A stretch of 34,688 nucleotides of DNA from an uncultured Bacteroidales bacterium (GTDB lineage: Bacteria > Bacteroidota > Bacteroidia > Bacteroidales > UBA932). The stretch covers positions 1 to 34,688 of the forward strand of contig CALVDI010000023.1 of the NCBI GenBank assembly GCA_944326225.1. The letters are read 5' to 3'. This document shows, in pieces, positions 8,963 to 16,088 of the stretch. The notes under the pieces were generated by a model. The model was not told where the DNA came from, did no database searches, and saw nothing but the letters and a program-made list of their open reading frames with translations. Made by a program: the position numbers and the translations under genes. Within the stretch, counting starts at the first letter, position 1, and every line of letters starts with the position of its first letter.

Positions 8963-8977
8963 TTAATAGTCTATTAA
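8963..8977. promoter_or_regulatory. Perfect 15-bp palindrome, candidate operator of the efflux operon
   Basis: TTAATAG-T-CTATTAA is a perfect inverted repeat with 7-bp arms and a 1-base centre, 27 bases upstream of the adaptor ATG. Its inner part (8964-8976) fits the LysR-box form T-N11-A with dyad symmetry. No exact TAnnTTTG box was found beside it. Its position suits a repressor or activator site; the DNA is AT-rich, which lowers the weight of the match. Confidence 0.4.
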
Positions 8978-9053
8978 TACGGATGAGCTACAAGCCGCAA
9001 AAACTATGCCCCCATCTGAAAGGGTACTGTTATTATACGTTTCTCCAATGGAA

Positions 9054-9569
9054 TTAGAAACGGATGCCGAGTCCGATGCCGCTCTGCTGGATGCCGATGG
9101 ACACTTCGGAGACTGAGGCAGGGGTTCCGGGAGCATAGCATTCGGCGGCTTTCTTCAGTCTGGCATTGCCGACGCACAATAACGGAATACTGGTCAGCAG
9201 CATGGTTCCTCCGATAACCAGACATGGTATGGAAGTGACAGTCCCGAGAAAATATGGTACCCAGCTGTCAGCGGTATTGAGTGAGCCGAGGGAAGTGGCA
9301 AAGAGTACGATTCCGACAGCTCCGAATCCGCCACCGATACTGCTTACGATGACTCCGGCCCTGTATAGTCTGCGTCCGGATGAGTATAGCTGAAGACTTT
9401 CTTCATCCATGATGCTGCTGGCAATATCAAGATCAATCCTTGTGCCTGTCTCCGTGTACAGATGTCCGCCCCTGCGCTCCAGCCGCTGAGGTCTTTCACC
9501 GATGTACTGCGCCTGCGCTGCCAGGCACGCAGCCATGACAGTCAGTATTGTAATCATAAGTCGTTTCAT
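9054..9569 (-). CDS. Uncharacterised membrane-associated envelope protein
   Basis: A 171-residue protein with a signal peptide (about residues 1-20, ending CLAAQAQ). Two hydrophobic segments follow: about 72-95, glycine-rich (GVIVSSIGGGFGAVGIVLFA), and about 106-132 (VPYFLGTVTSIPCLVIGGTMLL). The C-terminus is beta-like and ends IGLGIRF, reminiscent of the last strand of outer-membrane proteins. I do not recognise a named family, although small proteins with this layout are common in Bacteroidales. It lies 11 bases after the lipoprotein gene on the same strand, so the two probably form a unit. Confidence 0.75.
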   Translation of the reverse strand: MKRLMITILTVMAACLAAQAQYIGERPQRLERRGGHLYTETGTRIDLDIASSIMDEESLQLYSSGRRLYRAGVIVSSIGGGFGAVGIVLFATSLGSLNTADSWVPYFLGTVTSIPCLVIGGTMLLTSIPLLCVGNARLKKAAECYAPGTPASVSEVSIGIQQSGIGLGIRF

Positions 9570-9580
9570 AATCGTTCGCG

Positions 9581-10015
9581 TTATTCGTTGTAGGAATTTT
9601 CCAAGATAAAGAGCAGCGTTTGAGTACGGTTCTCATGGTCAATGAGGCTCTGCCAGTAATCAAAGTCCCAGAACCGCTTGTTGAGGAGGTCCTGTTGATT
9701 CTCCGGATGCAGTCTGAACAGTGTGTCAAGCTTCATATTCAGAATAACCAATGTGTCAGGCTTATATGGATTTGAAAAGCTGAATTCGAAATCAAAAAAC
9801 GAAGCACTGCCCATACTGGTATATTGGAATATACAGCCTTTATCGCCAGCTTTGATATGCACATTGTGGATCTCGGTGCTGTCTGACCGTGTAACGATGA
9901 TGTCCTCATCCAGTTGGTTCTCTATGTACCAGAATCCAGTATAATTCGGGTCGCATGATGGGATGAATAACATTACAGTTGTAAACAGCGCAACGAGAAA
10001 ATGATAGTATTTCAT
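9581..10015 (-). CDS. Uncharacterised lipoprotein
   Basis: A 144-residue protein. The ATG at 10015 is chosen because it gives a compact signal peptide with a lipobox (FIPSC, Cys21) and lies just after the promoter-like tandem repeats; an ATG at 10084 would put the start upstream of those repeats and add 23 residues that are not signal-like. After the lipidated Cys the mature part (DPNYTGFWYIENQL onward) looks like a small beta-rich domain with many aromatic and acidic residues. I recognise no family. It is likely co-transcribed with the 171-residue envelope protein that follows. Confidence 0.7.
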   Translation of the reverse strand: MKYYHFLVALFTTVMLFIPSCDPNYTGFWYIENQLDEDIIVTRSDSTEIHNVHIKAGDKGCIFQYTSMGSASFFDFEFSFSNPYKPDTLVILNMKLDTLFRLHPENQQDLLNKRFWDFDYWQSLIDHENRTQTLLFILENSYNE

Positions 10016-10030
10016 GGATGAAGGCTTTAA

Positions 10031-10070
10031 AAATATTGTGTAAAGATATAAAATATTGTGTAAAGATATA
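10031..10070. repeat. Perfect tandem duplication of a 20-bp unit
   Basis: The unit AAATATTGTGTAAAGATATA occurs twice head to tail (10031-10050 and 10051-10070) with no mismatch. On the minus strand each copy contains TATCTTTA, one base from the Bacteroidota -7 consensus TAnnTTTG. The array ends 16 bases before the lipoprotein ATG at 10015, so it may duplicate a promoter element. Confidence 0.85.
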
Positions 10071-10099
10071 ATGATTGTCCGCAAGGTAGAGGGGCCTGG

Positions 10100-10355
10100 T
10101 CTTTCGACTGCTGGTCTCCTGGCTTCGGTGTCTGCGAGTGACCTGCCTGATGCTGTTTTGAGAAATGTCTGATAACGAGGCGAATGTAAAACAGTGCGGA
10201 TGAAAGTAGGGAATAGTTGGAAATAATTAAGAGCGGAATACGTTTAGAAAACAGTCTCCTGCTCCATTTTACATATCGCACTGCATCTTAGATGCTTACA
10301 CAGGTGTACGGATTACTGGCAGTTGACAGTTCCCGCTTGTCCGTAGGTTCCTTTT
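10100..10355 (-). promoter_or_regulatory. Cobalamin-riboswitch-like sequence, probably diverged or decayed
   Basis: Read on the minus strand, CCGAAGCCAGGAGACC (10128-10113) equals the highly conserved 3' core of cobalamin riboswitches. Further 5', in the expected order, are AAAAGGAACC (10355-10346), GCGGGAACTGTCAACTG (10336-10320) followed by AGTAATCCG, which resemble the conserved 5' core, and CCGCACTG (10199-10192), resembling the B12 box. However, the GGGAAGG segment and the clean CCCGC element are not seen and the spacings are long. A second CAGGAGAC lies at 10261-10254. The rest of the 10071-10461 gap shows no supported gene. The nearest downstream gene is the lipoprotein at 10015, which is not an obvious B12 gene. 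Confidence 0.3.
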
Positions 10356-10461
10356 CGCATATGCTGCTGTCTTACATGATTATGCGGAACAGACTGGGCG
10401 GTGCGACAAGGTGGGGGCAAGGCAATATCCTTGTTGTCTGTTGCCGGGTCTCAGTTCGGGA

Positions 10462-11250
10462 TTATTGGGAGATGAAGCGGTAGACAATCTCGCCGGCCTG
10501 GCGTTCGGGGGCGTCCTGTGAGGCGGTGAAGCGGGAGCGGCCGGCGGCCCTTAGGGCGTAGTCTCTCAGGCACTGGTCAGGCGAGGAGACGGATTCGATA
10601 ATCTTCGTTCCGACTACGTATCCCTTGCGGTTGACGATGATGCTGACGGAAACATCCCCGCCGCCCATGCACTTGTAGGCCGGTACCGGCAGGCTCATGG
10701 CCTTGCGTCCGTCCAGGGAGTAGGAGATGACTGACGGACCGGTGTATGTCTCTTTCTTGGACTTGTCGTTATTGTCATTTCCAAGGGATACGTTGTCCTC
10801 GTCATCGGAGGCTTCTTCTACCTCGCGGCGTGTGCGGTCCAGACGCTCCTGCAACTCGCGGGCGTCGCGGTAGATGTCCTCCGGATTGTCGTGGCGGTCG
10901 TCGCGTAGATGCTCTGAGGCATCCACGGCCACATTGCGGATGTTTTGTGCGTTCTGGCTGCGGGAGGCGTTCAGCAAGGCGTCAATCTCTGCGTCCAGCT
11001 CCTCTTTGACGCTCTCTTGCATCCGGATCTGTTCGGCAAGCCGTTCCTCTTCTTCCTGTGCCGAGAAATCTATCAGAAACGAGGTATCTTTCCGCAGCTG
11101 GGCATGTATTGACCAGGACAGCAGAATGATAAGCAGGACAAGGTGGCAGATGACAGTCAGGTATAATCCTGCCTTGTCCCCGTTGTCTACCGTGAGAAAC
11201 TTCTTAAGACCCGCAGGCAGCCGTTCAATTATGTTTGAGATGATTTTCAA
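10462..11250 (-). CDS. TonB-like energy-transducing protein
   Basis: A 262-residue protein with a cytoplasmic N-terminus, one TM segment (about residues 28-48), a long charged and probably coiled-coil region (about 62-150) in place of the Pro-rich linker of classic TonB, and a C-terminal domain (about 171-262). The last domain has the TonB-like pattern GDVSVSIIVNRKGYVVGTKI, then a DYALRAAGRSRF helix-strand segment and a final beta strand (GEIVYRFIS). TonB proteins pass proton-motive energy from ExbB/ExbD to outer-membrane receptors. The start overlaps the end of udk by 26 bases and is the only ATG in the N-terminal part. ExbB/ExbD genes lie about 3 kb upstream on the same strand. A TolA-like role is the alternative. 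Confidence 0.8.
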   Translation of the reverse strand: MKIISNIIERLPAGLKKFLTVDNGDKAGLYLTVICHLVLLIILLSWSIHAQLRKDTSFLIDFSAQEEEERLAEQIRMQESVKEELDAEIDALLNASRSQNAQNIRNVAVDASEHLRDDRHDNPEDIYRDARELQERLDRTRREVEEASDDEDNVSLGNDNNDKSKKETYTGPSVISYSLDGRKAMSLPVPAYKCMGGGDVSVSIIVNRKGYVVGTKIIESVSSPDQCLRDYALRAAGRSRFTASQDAPERQAGEIVYRFISQ

Positions 11251-11842
11251 TGGTGGCGATAAGCATGTCTATGCCGACCTGGTTGTGCCCGCCCTGTGGC
11301 AGTATCAGGTCAGCGTATCTCTTGGTGGGTTCAATGAATTGCAGGTGCATGGGCTTCAATGTCTTCTCGTAGCGGTCTATGACCTTGCCGACATCCCGGC
11401 CTCTCTCCATAGTGTCTCTTGCGATGACCCTTACAAGCCTGTCGTCCGGGTCGGCGTCCACGTACACCAGTATGTCCAGCATCTTGCGCAGTCTGGCATC
11501 AGTGAAGATGAGAATGCCCTCTACGATGATGATGTGCGCCGGGCGTACGGTCAGGGTCTCCTTTGAGCGGGTGCAGGTGAGGTAGGAGTAGATAGGCTGC
11601 TCGATGGTCCTGCCGTGCTGAAGCTCAGAAAGCTGCAGCCTGAGCAGGTCGAAGTCTATCGCGTCAGGGTGATCGAAGTTGATCTTCTGGCGGTCTTCCA
11701 GCAGGGGGATGTCGCTGTTGTCCCGATAGTAGGAATCCTGAGGGACAACGACGACCTCACCTTCGCTGAAATGCTCAGTGATCTTCTGCACAACGGTAGT
11801 CTTCCCTGAACCGGTTCCGCCGGCTATACCTATCGTCAGCAT
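11225..11842 (-). CDS. udk: Uridine kinase
   Basis: A 205-residue cytoplasmic kinase that phosphorylates uridine and cytidine to UMP and CMP in pyrimidine salvage. The Walker A loop GGTGSGKTT is at residues 8-16. The uridine-kinase pattern continues with VVPQDSYYRD, NFDHPDAIDFDLL and IEQPIYSYLTCTR, then the HIIIVEGILIF strand and the DADPDDRLVRVIARDTMERGR lid segment. Length is that of the family. It lies 12 bases after asnS and overlaps the TonB-like gene, so expression of the three is probably linked. Confidence 0.96.
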   Translation of the reverse strand: MLTIGIAGGTGSGKTTVVQKITEHFSEGEVVVVPQDSYYRDNSDIPLLEDRQKINFDHPDAIDFDLLRLQLSELQHGRTIEQPIYSYLTCTRSKETLTVRPAHIIIVEGILIFTDARLRKMLDILVYVDADPDDRLVRVIARDTMERGRDVGKVIDRYEKTLKPMHLQFIEPTKRYADLILPQGGHNQVGIDMLIATIENHLKHN

Positions 11843-11854
11843 AGTCGTACAGGA

Positions 11855-13249
11855 TTAGAATTCAGCTGACTTTGGGGTTCTTGGGAAGGGTATCACGTCG
11901 CGGATGTTGCTCATGCCGGTTACGAAAAGCAGCAGACGCTCGAAGCCGAGTCCGAATCCACTGTGAGGAGCCGAGCCGAACCGTCTGGTGTCCAGATACC
12001 ACCACAGGTTGGTCATGTCCATGTGCAGCTCGTTGATGCGGGCCATCAGCTTATCATATGACTCCTCTCTCTGGGAACCTCCGATGATCTCGCCTATCTT
12101 GGGGAATAGCACGTCCATGCCGCGTACGGTCTTGCCGTCATCGTTCTGCTTCATATAGAAGGCCTTGATGTCCTTGGGATAGTCGGTGAGGATAACGGGT
12201 CTGCCGAAGTGCTGCTCTACTAGGTAACGCTCATGCTCGCTCTGCAGGTCTACGCCCCAGGATACCGGATACTCGAACCTGGCTCCCGACTTTACGAGGA
12301 TGTCGATGGCTTCAGTGTAGGTCATGCGCACGAAGTCGGTGCTGACTACGCTCTTGAGTCTCTCTATGAGGCCCTTGTCTATCATGTTGTTGAGGAAGAT
12401 AAGGTCATCCATGCAGTTGTCCAGGGCGTAGCGCACCAGGTACTTGATGAAGTCCTCGGCCACGTCCATGTTCTCGTTGATCTCCACGAATGCCATCTCG
12501 GGCTCTATCATCCAGAACTCGGCCAGATGCCTGGGAGTGTTGGAATTCTCGGCCCTGAACGTGGGACCGAAGGTATAGATGTTGCCCAGGGCCATGGCTC
12601 CGAGCTCGCCCTCAAGCTGTCCGCTAACGGTCAGGTTGGTGTGGCGGCCGAAAAAGTCTTGCGAGAAATCCACTTTCCCGTCCTCACGGCGCGGAGGGTT
12701 GTCTATATTAAGAGTAGTTACCTGAAACATAGCACCTGCTCCCTCTGCGTCGGAAGCGGTGATGATAGGAGTATGGAGGTAGTAGAATCCTCTGTCATTG
12801 AAATATTTGTGAATGGCAAACGCCATGGCGTGACGGATTCTGAGCACGGCTCCGAAAGTGTTGGTGCGTGGGCGCAGATGGGCAATCTCGCGCAGGAACT
12901 CCATGCTGTGTCCTTTCTTCTGGAGGGGGTATTTCTCCGGGTCGGCTGTTCCGTACAGCTCTATTTTCTCGGCTTGTATTTCCACTTTCTGACCACTGCC
13001 GACCGATTCGACCAGTTTTCCGGTCACGGCTATGGCCGAGCCTGTGGTGATGTCCTTGAATGTCTCATCCGGTGTGAAATTGGCAAAATCGCAGACAATC
13101 TGTATGTTGTTGATAGTAGAGCCGTCGTTGAGCGCGATGAACGCTATGTTCTTGTTGCCCCTTTTGGTTCTTACCCAACCCTTGGCAAGTACCTCCTTGC
13201 CCGGGGTCTCTTTGAGCAGTTCGGAAACTCTCTGTCTCTTAAGTGTCAT
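11855..13249 (-). CDS. asnS: Asparagine--tRNA ligase
   Basis: A 464-residue class II aminoacyl-tRNA synthetase that charges tRNA-Asn. An N-terminal OB-fold anticodon-binding domain (about residues 15-105) is followed by the catalytic core. Motif 2 is visible as [21 protein letters not shown] (split by the conserved Arg and Glu residues), and motif 3 as [12 protein letters not shown] close to the C-terminus ([15 protein letters not shown]). The [14 protein letters not shown] segment distinguishes AsnRS from AspRS-like proteins. It starts 11 bases after the alkaline phosphatase stop and precedes udk by 12 bases. Confidence 0.97.
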   Translation of the reverse strand: MTLKRQRVSELLKETPGKEVLAKGWVRTKRGNKNIAFIALNDGSTINNIQIVCDFANFTPDETFKDITTGSAIAVTGKLVESVGSGQKVEIQAEKIELYGTADPEKYPLQKKGHSMEFLREIAHLRPRTNTFGAVLRIRHAMAFAIHKYFNDRGFYYLHTPIITASDAEGAGAMFQVTTLNIDNPPRREDGKVDFSQDFFGRHTNLTVSGQLEGELGAMALGNIYTFGPTFRAENSNTPRHLAEFWMIEPEMAFVEINENMDVAEDFIKYLVRYALDNCMDDLIFLNNMIDKGLIERLKSVVSTDFVRMTYTEAIDILVKSGARFEYPVSWGVDLQSEHERYLVEQHFGRPVILTDYPKDIKAFYMKQNDDGKTVRGMDVLFPKIGEIIGGSQREESYDKLMARINELHMDMTNLWWYLDTRRFGSAPHSGFGLGFERLLLFVTGMSNIRDVIPFPRTPKSAEF

Positions 13250-13260
13250 ATCTTATAGAT

Positions 13261-14472
13261 TTAAAATGTTATATTCATTGCCCTGCATATTCTCTCAGGA
13301 ATCACGGTGTTGTCCATCCTGCCGGAGAACAGTTCACTGCCGGCACCGATGGCGAATACGGGCACGTTGGCAGCCGAATGGTCTTTGGTGGTCCATCCGA
13401 TGTGTGCTTCGTGGGAAGCCTCGTCCATATCTTCCTTACCGTCTTCGTCCACCTTATCCTTTGAGCGGTCAAGCCGGTCTATTTTGTCAAAGTACATGTT
13501 GTAGCCCTCGTCATATGCCAGAGTCAGACCGCCGGTCTCGTGGTCCGCCGTGACGATGATGAGAGTCTCGTCTGGATGCTCATTGTAGAATGCCACGGCC
13601 TCAGCCACGGCATCAGACAGGCTGAGGGTCTCCAGTATGGCGGTTTTGGTGTCGTTGCCGTGGCTGGCCCAGTCGATCTTGCCGCCTTCAGACATGATGA
13701 AAAAGCCAGGACCGTCCTCCTCGTACAGGAAGTCAATCGAGGCACGAACCAGGTCGGCCTGGCTCATGTCGTCCCCGGTCCTGTCTATGGCGTAGGGCAG
13801 TTCTGTCTTCAGTCTGCCGTCCTTCTGGAGCAGCATCATCTTTTCCGCCCCGTCTTTCGAGGCATAATATCCGTCCATGCCTTCTGCAATCGTATATCCG
13901 CTGTCCTCTATTGCGTTGTAGGCTGACGGCTTGTCTCCCTCCTTACCGTTGCTCTCTATAAGTCCGCCGCCGGCGAAGAACTCAAATCCGGTAGCAGGAA
14001 TCTCCGCTGCGATGTCATAGTAGTTGCCGCGGTCTATGTTGTGGCCGTAAAATGCTGCGGGAGTCGCGTGGTTCAGCCCTACTGTGGACGATATGCCGAC
14101 TTTATAACCCGCATCGTGTATTATGTATGCGATGCTCTCTAGGGCAGTGGCCGAGTCTGAGGCCATGCAGAGCATCCCGTTGTTGGTCTTGCTTCCTGTG
14201 GAAAGGGCTGTCCCGGCTGCTGCGGAGTCCGTTATCAGATTGGACTCGGAGTGGGTGACGGCCCATCCAAGTACGGGAAACATGGTGAAAGACAGTGGGC
14301 GGCTGTCGAAGACGTCCTCCGTATATCCTTGGTAGTATTCGGTCAGGGAGACGTGGTTGAAACCCATGCCGTCTCCGATGAACAGGAATACATATTTTGC
14401 TGTCTGTGCGTTCAGCACGATGGCCGGCAGCATGGCCAGAAATACTATGATTGAAAATCTTTTCATATTCAT
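13261..14472 (-). CDS. Alkaline phosphatase, secreted
   Basis: A 403-residue periplasmic phosphomonoesterase of the alkaline phosphatase superfamily. The signal peptide covers about residues 1-22 (MKRFSIIVFLAML core, ending NAQ). The first metal-binding Asp is in FIGDGMG (Asp34) and the nucleophile Ser in ITDSAAAGTALSTG (Ser83). Other metal ligands appear in EGGKIDWASHGND and TADHETGGL, with a final DHS in the usual position before NVPVFAIG. The reading frame could start at an ATG at 14514, but this lies inside the terminator of the exbD operon, so the ATG at 14472 (or 14466) is preferred. It may be the first gene of a close-packed group with asnS, udk and the TonB-like gene. Confidence 0.95.
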   Translation of the reverse strand: MNMKRFSIIVFLAMLPAIVLNAQTAKYVFLFIGDGMGFNHVSLTEYYQGYTEDVFDSRPLSFTMFPVLGWAVTHSESNLITDSAAAGTALSTGSKTNNGMLCMASDSATALESIAYIIHDAGYKVGISSTVGLNHATPAAFYGHNIDRGNYYDIAAEIPATGFEFFAGGGLIESNGKEGDKPSAYNAIEDSGYTIAEGMDGYYASKDGAEKMMLLQKDGRLKTELPYAIDRTGDDMSQADLVRASIDFLYEEDGPGFFIMSEGGKIDWASHGNDTKTAILETLSLSDAVAEAVAFYNEHPDETLIIVTADHETGGLTLAYDEGYNMYFDKIDRLDRSKDKVDEDGKEDMDEASHEAHIGWTTKDHSAANVPVFAIGAGSELFSGRMDNTVIPERICRAMNITF

Positions 14473-14480
14473 TTTAGTTA

Positions 14481-14517
14481 AAAATGGGTGTCCCACTATG
14501 CATGAGGCACCCATTTC
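14481..14517 (-). terminator. Intrinsic terminator after the exbB-exbD operon
   Basis: On the minus strand AAATGGGTG (14517-14509) pairs with CACCCATTT (14490-14482), with an 18-base loop region that can form a few extra pairs, followed by a T run. It begins 20 bases after the last exbD stop. It also shows that the alkaline phosphatase gene starts downstream of 14481. Confidence 0.75.
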
Positions 14518-14536
14518 TTTCTCTCCGCAATAATTG

Positions 14537-15007
14537 TCAGTGGGTAACAGTCTTTCTTGCGGCGTACATTATCTTCAGGGCGGAGCAGCGGCGCAGTTCC
14601 TGCTTAACGTCTGTGACAATACCCATCCTGGTGTTCTCATCGATCTTGAGGGATACTGTCATGAACTCGCGGTCTACTTCGTTGAGTGCCTCACGCTCTG
14701 CAGCGATGAAGTCACGGATGTCGGAAGTATTCCGGAATGAGTCGTTGAGCTGGATACGGGAGTCCGTACCGAATTCTTTCTGATACTGAATCGAGGGAGT
14801 TCCGATGAAGATGTAGCATGCGAGGTCTTTCCTCTCAAGTCGGATTACTTCAGTGGCTTCGGGCAGCTTCACATTGACCATGCGGTCTGTCTGACGCATA
14901 CTTGTCGATACCATGAAGAACATGAGGATCATGAACACGATGTCCGGAAGAGACGCGGTGTTGATACCGGGAGTTCCCTTATCGCCTTTCTTTAGGAATT
15001 TTGCCAT
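14537..15007 (-). CDS. exbD: ExbD/TolR family biopolymer transport protein (second copy)
   Basis: A 156-residue inner-membrane protein of the ExbD/TolR family. The short cytoplasmic N-terminus (KKGDKGTPGINTAS) leads to a single TM segment (about residues 20-38) carrying the conserved proton-carrying Asp22 in SLPDIVFMILMFFMVST. The periplasmic part has the ExbD pattern with an alternating strand (KDLACYIFIG) and a C-terminal SLKIDENTRMGIVTDVKQEL segment. ExbD works with ExbB as a proton-driven motor for TonB. It follows the first exbD by 11 bases and is followed by a terminator. Confidence 0.93.
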   Translation of the reverse strand: MAKFLKKGDKGTPGINTASLPDIVFMILMFFMVSTSMRQTDRMVNVKLPEATEVIRLERKDLACYIFIGTPSIQYQKEFGTDSRIQLNDSFRNTSDIRDFIAAEREALNEVDREFMTVSLKIDENTRMGIVTDVKQELRRCSALKIMYAARKTVTH

Positions 15008-15018
15008 TTCTTGTCCTC

Positions 15019-15600
15019 CTATTTATTAGTTACATCCAACGGTTCTGCCTCTGAGATCCTGTTAGGGATAGCCTCACCGACTATTTCCTGCTGCTCGGCA
15101 TTGAGCTCTTCGTAAGTCTCTCCGAAGTGGGCAACAGCAAAATCATTCCTGACCTTGTTGATGGCCCTGACCAGAACATTCTGAATCTCTACATATTTAC
15201 TGTAGCTGCTCTGTCGGTCATTCTGCAGTGAGATCACTCCGTCGGAAACCGGATATTCTCCGAAGCCCTCAATGGTCTTCATAGTCTTTGAGGGGAGGTC
15301 GGAACGGTCCGCAGGATTGGTGAGAAATTCTATAACGATCTCTTCAAGCTGTGCATCCGAAAGAATAACAGTACCGCCTGCCATAACGCCGTTCCTGGAG
15401 TTGATCTTCACGTCGAGCATGTTGCGTCTGTTGACCTTGAGGTCCTCAACCTGTGCGTCTTCAGGGGGCATAGGCGGAAGACGGCGGGAAAGTCCGGTCT
15501 CAGGGTCCATAGTACTCACCATGAGGAAGAAAATCAACATGAGGAACGAGATGTCCGCCATCGAACCTCCGTTTATTTCAGGTGTTTTCTTAGATGCCAT
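15019..15600 (-). CDS. exbD: ExbD/TolR family biopolymer transport protein (first copy)
   Basis: A 193-residue member of the ExbD/TolR family. The TM segment (about residues 14-32) begins SMADISFLMLIFFLMVST with the conserved Asp16. The periplasmic part is longer than in the second copy: it contains LKVNRRNMLDVKINSRNGVM and a long C-terminal extension with IQNVLVRAINKVRNDFA. Paired, unequal ExbD proteins are common in Bacteroidota Exb clusters and may form a mixed dimer inside the ExbB ring. It follows the 4-TM protein gene by 8 bases. Confidence 0.93.
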   Translation of the reverse strand: MASKKTPEINGGSMADISFLMLIFFLMVSTMDPETGLSRRLPPMPPEDAQVEDLKVNRRNMLDVKINSRNGVMAGGTVILSDAQLEEIVIEFLTNPADRSDLPSKTMKTIEGFGEYPVSDGVISLQNDRQSSYSKYVEIQNVLVRAINKVRNDFAVAHFGETYEELNAEQQEIVGEAIPNRISEAEPLDVTNK

Positions 15601-15608
15601 AGTTGTTG

Positions 15609-16076
15609 TTAATTACCTTTATGTATAAGATTTCTTACACTGCCCCATATCAAGGCGAGTAAAGCTATTATGACCAGAGCATAGCTCAGGTTGAGCAGTG
15701 TGTCGGTCATCTTAAGTGTTGCGTGTGTAGGCTGTACAGCCATATTGACGGCAATGGGGTCTCCGCTGGCAAACAGCAATGACGCACCGATGAGCACAAC
15801 GGCGATTACCAGTACGATGCCTGTCTTCTTGAGAGACTTCCTGTTGCCTGCCATATTGATCAGGGAGAGCACCACGACAAGTACCAGCGCGGCAATGACC
15901 ATGATATAGGCCCAGAAGAGGACCATGTCAAGCAGGCTGGTGGTCGCCAGTGCCTCTGACAGGTTTTCAACTGAGTAGAGTCCTGTCTTTCCATTGAAGA
16001 CAAAGAACGCTACCAGACCTATCAGAGAGATGACCAACAGGCAGATTTCCAATATTTTAGTAAATTTGTTATTCAT
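15609..16076 (-). CDS. Four-TM membrane protein of the Exb cluster, function unknown
   Basis: A 155-residue integral membrane protein with four predicted TM segments at about residues 8-27, 46-71, 85-104 and 123-146. Short loops are Asn/Lys/Asp containing; there is no signal peptide and no recognised catalytic motif. It is inserted between exbB and the first exbD with 12- and 8-base gaps, so it must be made together with the proton channel. That position suggests an accessory or assembly subunit of the ExbB/ExbD motor, but this is inference from context only. Confidence 0.85.
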   Translation of the reverse strand: MNNKFTKILEICLLVISLIGLVAFFVFNGKTGLYSVENLSEALATTSLLDMVLFWAYIMVIAALVLVVVLSLINMAGNRKSLKKTGIVLVIAVVLIGASLLFASGDPIAVNMAVQPTHATLKMTDTLLNLSYALVIIALLALIWGSVRNLIHKGN

Positions 16077-16088
16077 AATGAGTTTTAA

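Noticed and set aside
10411-10445. Possible hairpin after the TonB-like gene (CAAGG/CCTTG)
   Set aside because: The stem has only about five pairs and no T run follows on the minus strand, so it is not a convincing terminator.
10027-10483. Short open frames on both strands (10027-10281 minus, 10292-10483 plus) in the gap before the TonB-like gene
   Set aside because: They have no signal, domain or sensible spacing, and they lie across the riboswitch-like motifs and the tandem repeat.
12233-13258. A 341-codon open frame on the plus strand
   Set aside because: It is antisense to asnS and has no recognisable motif.
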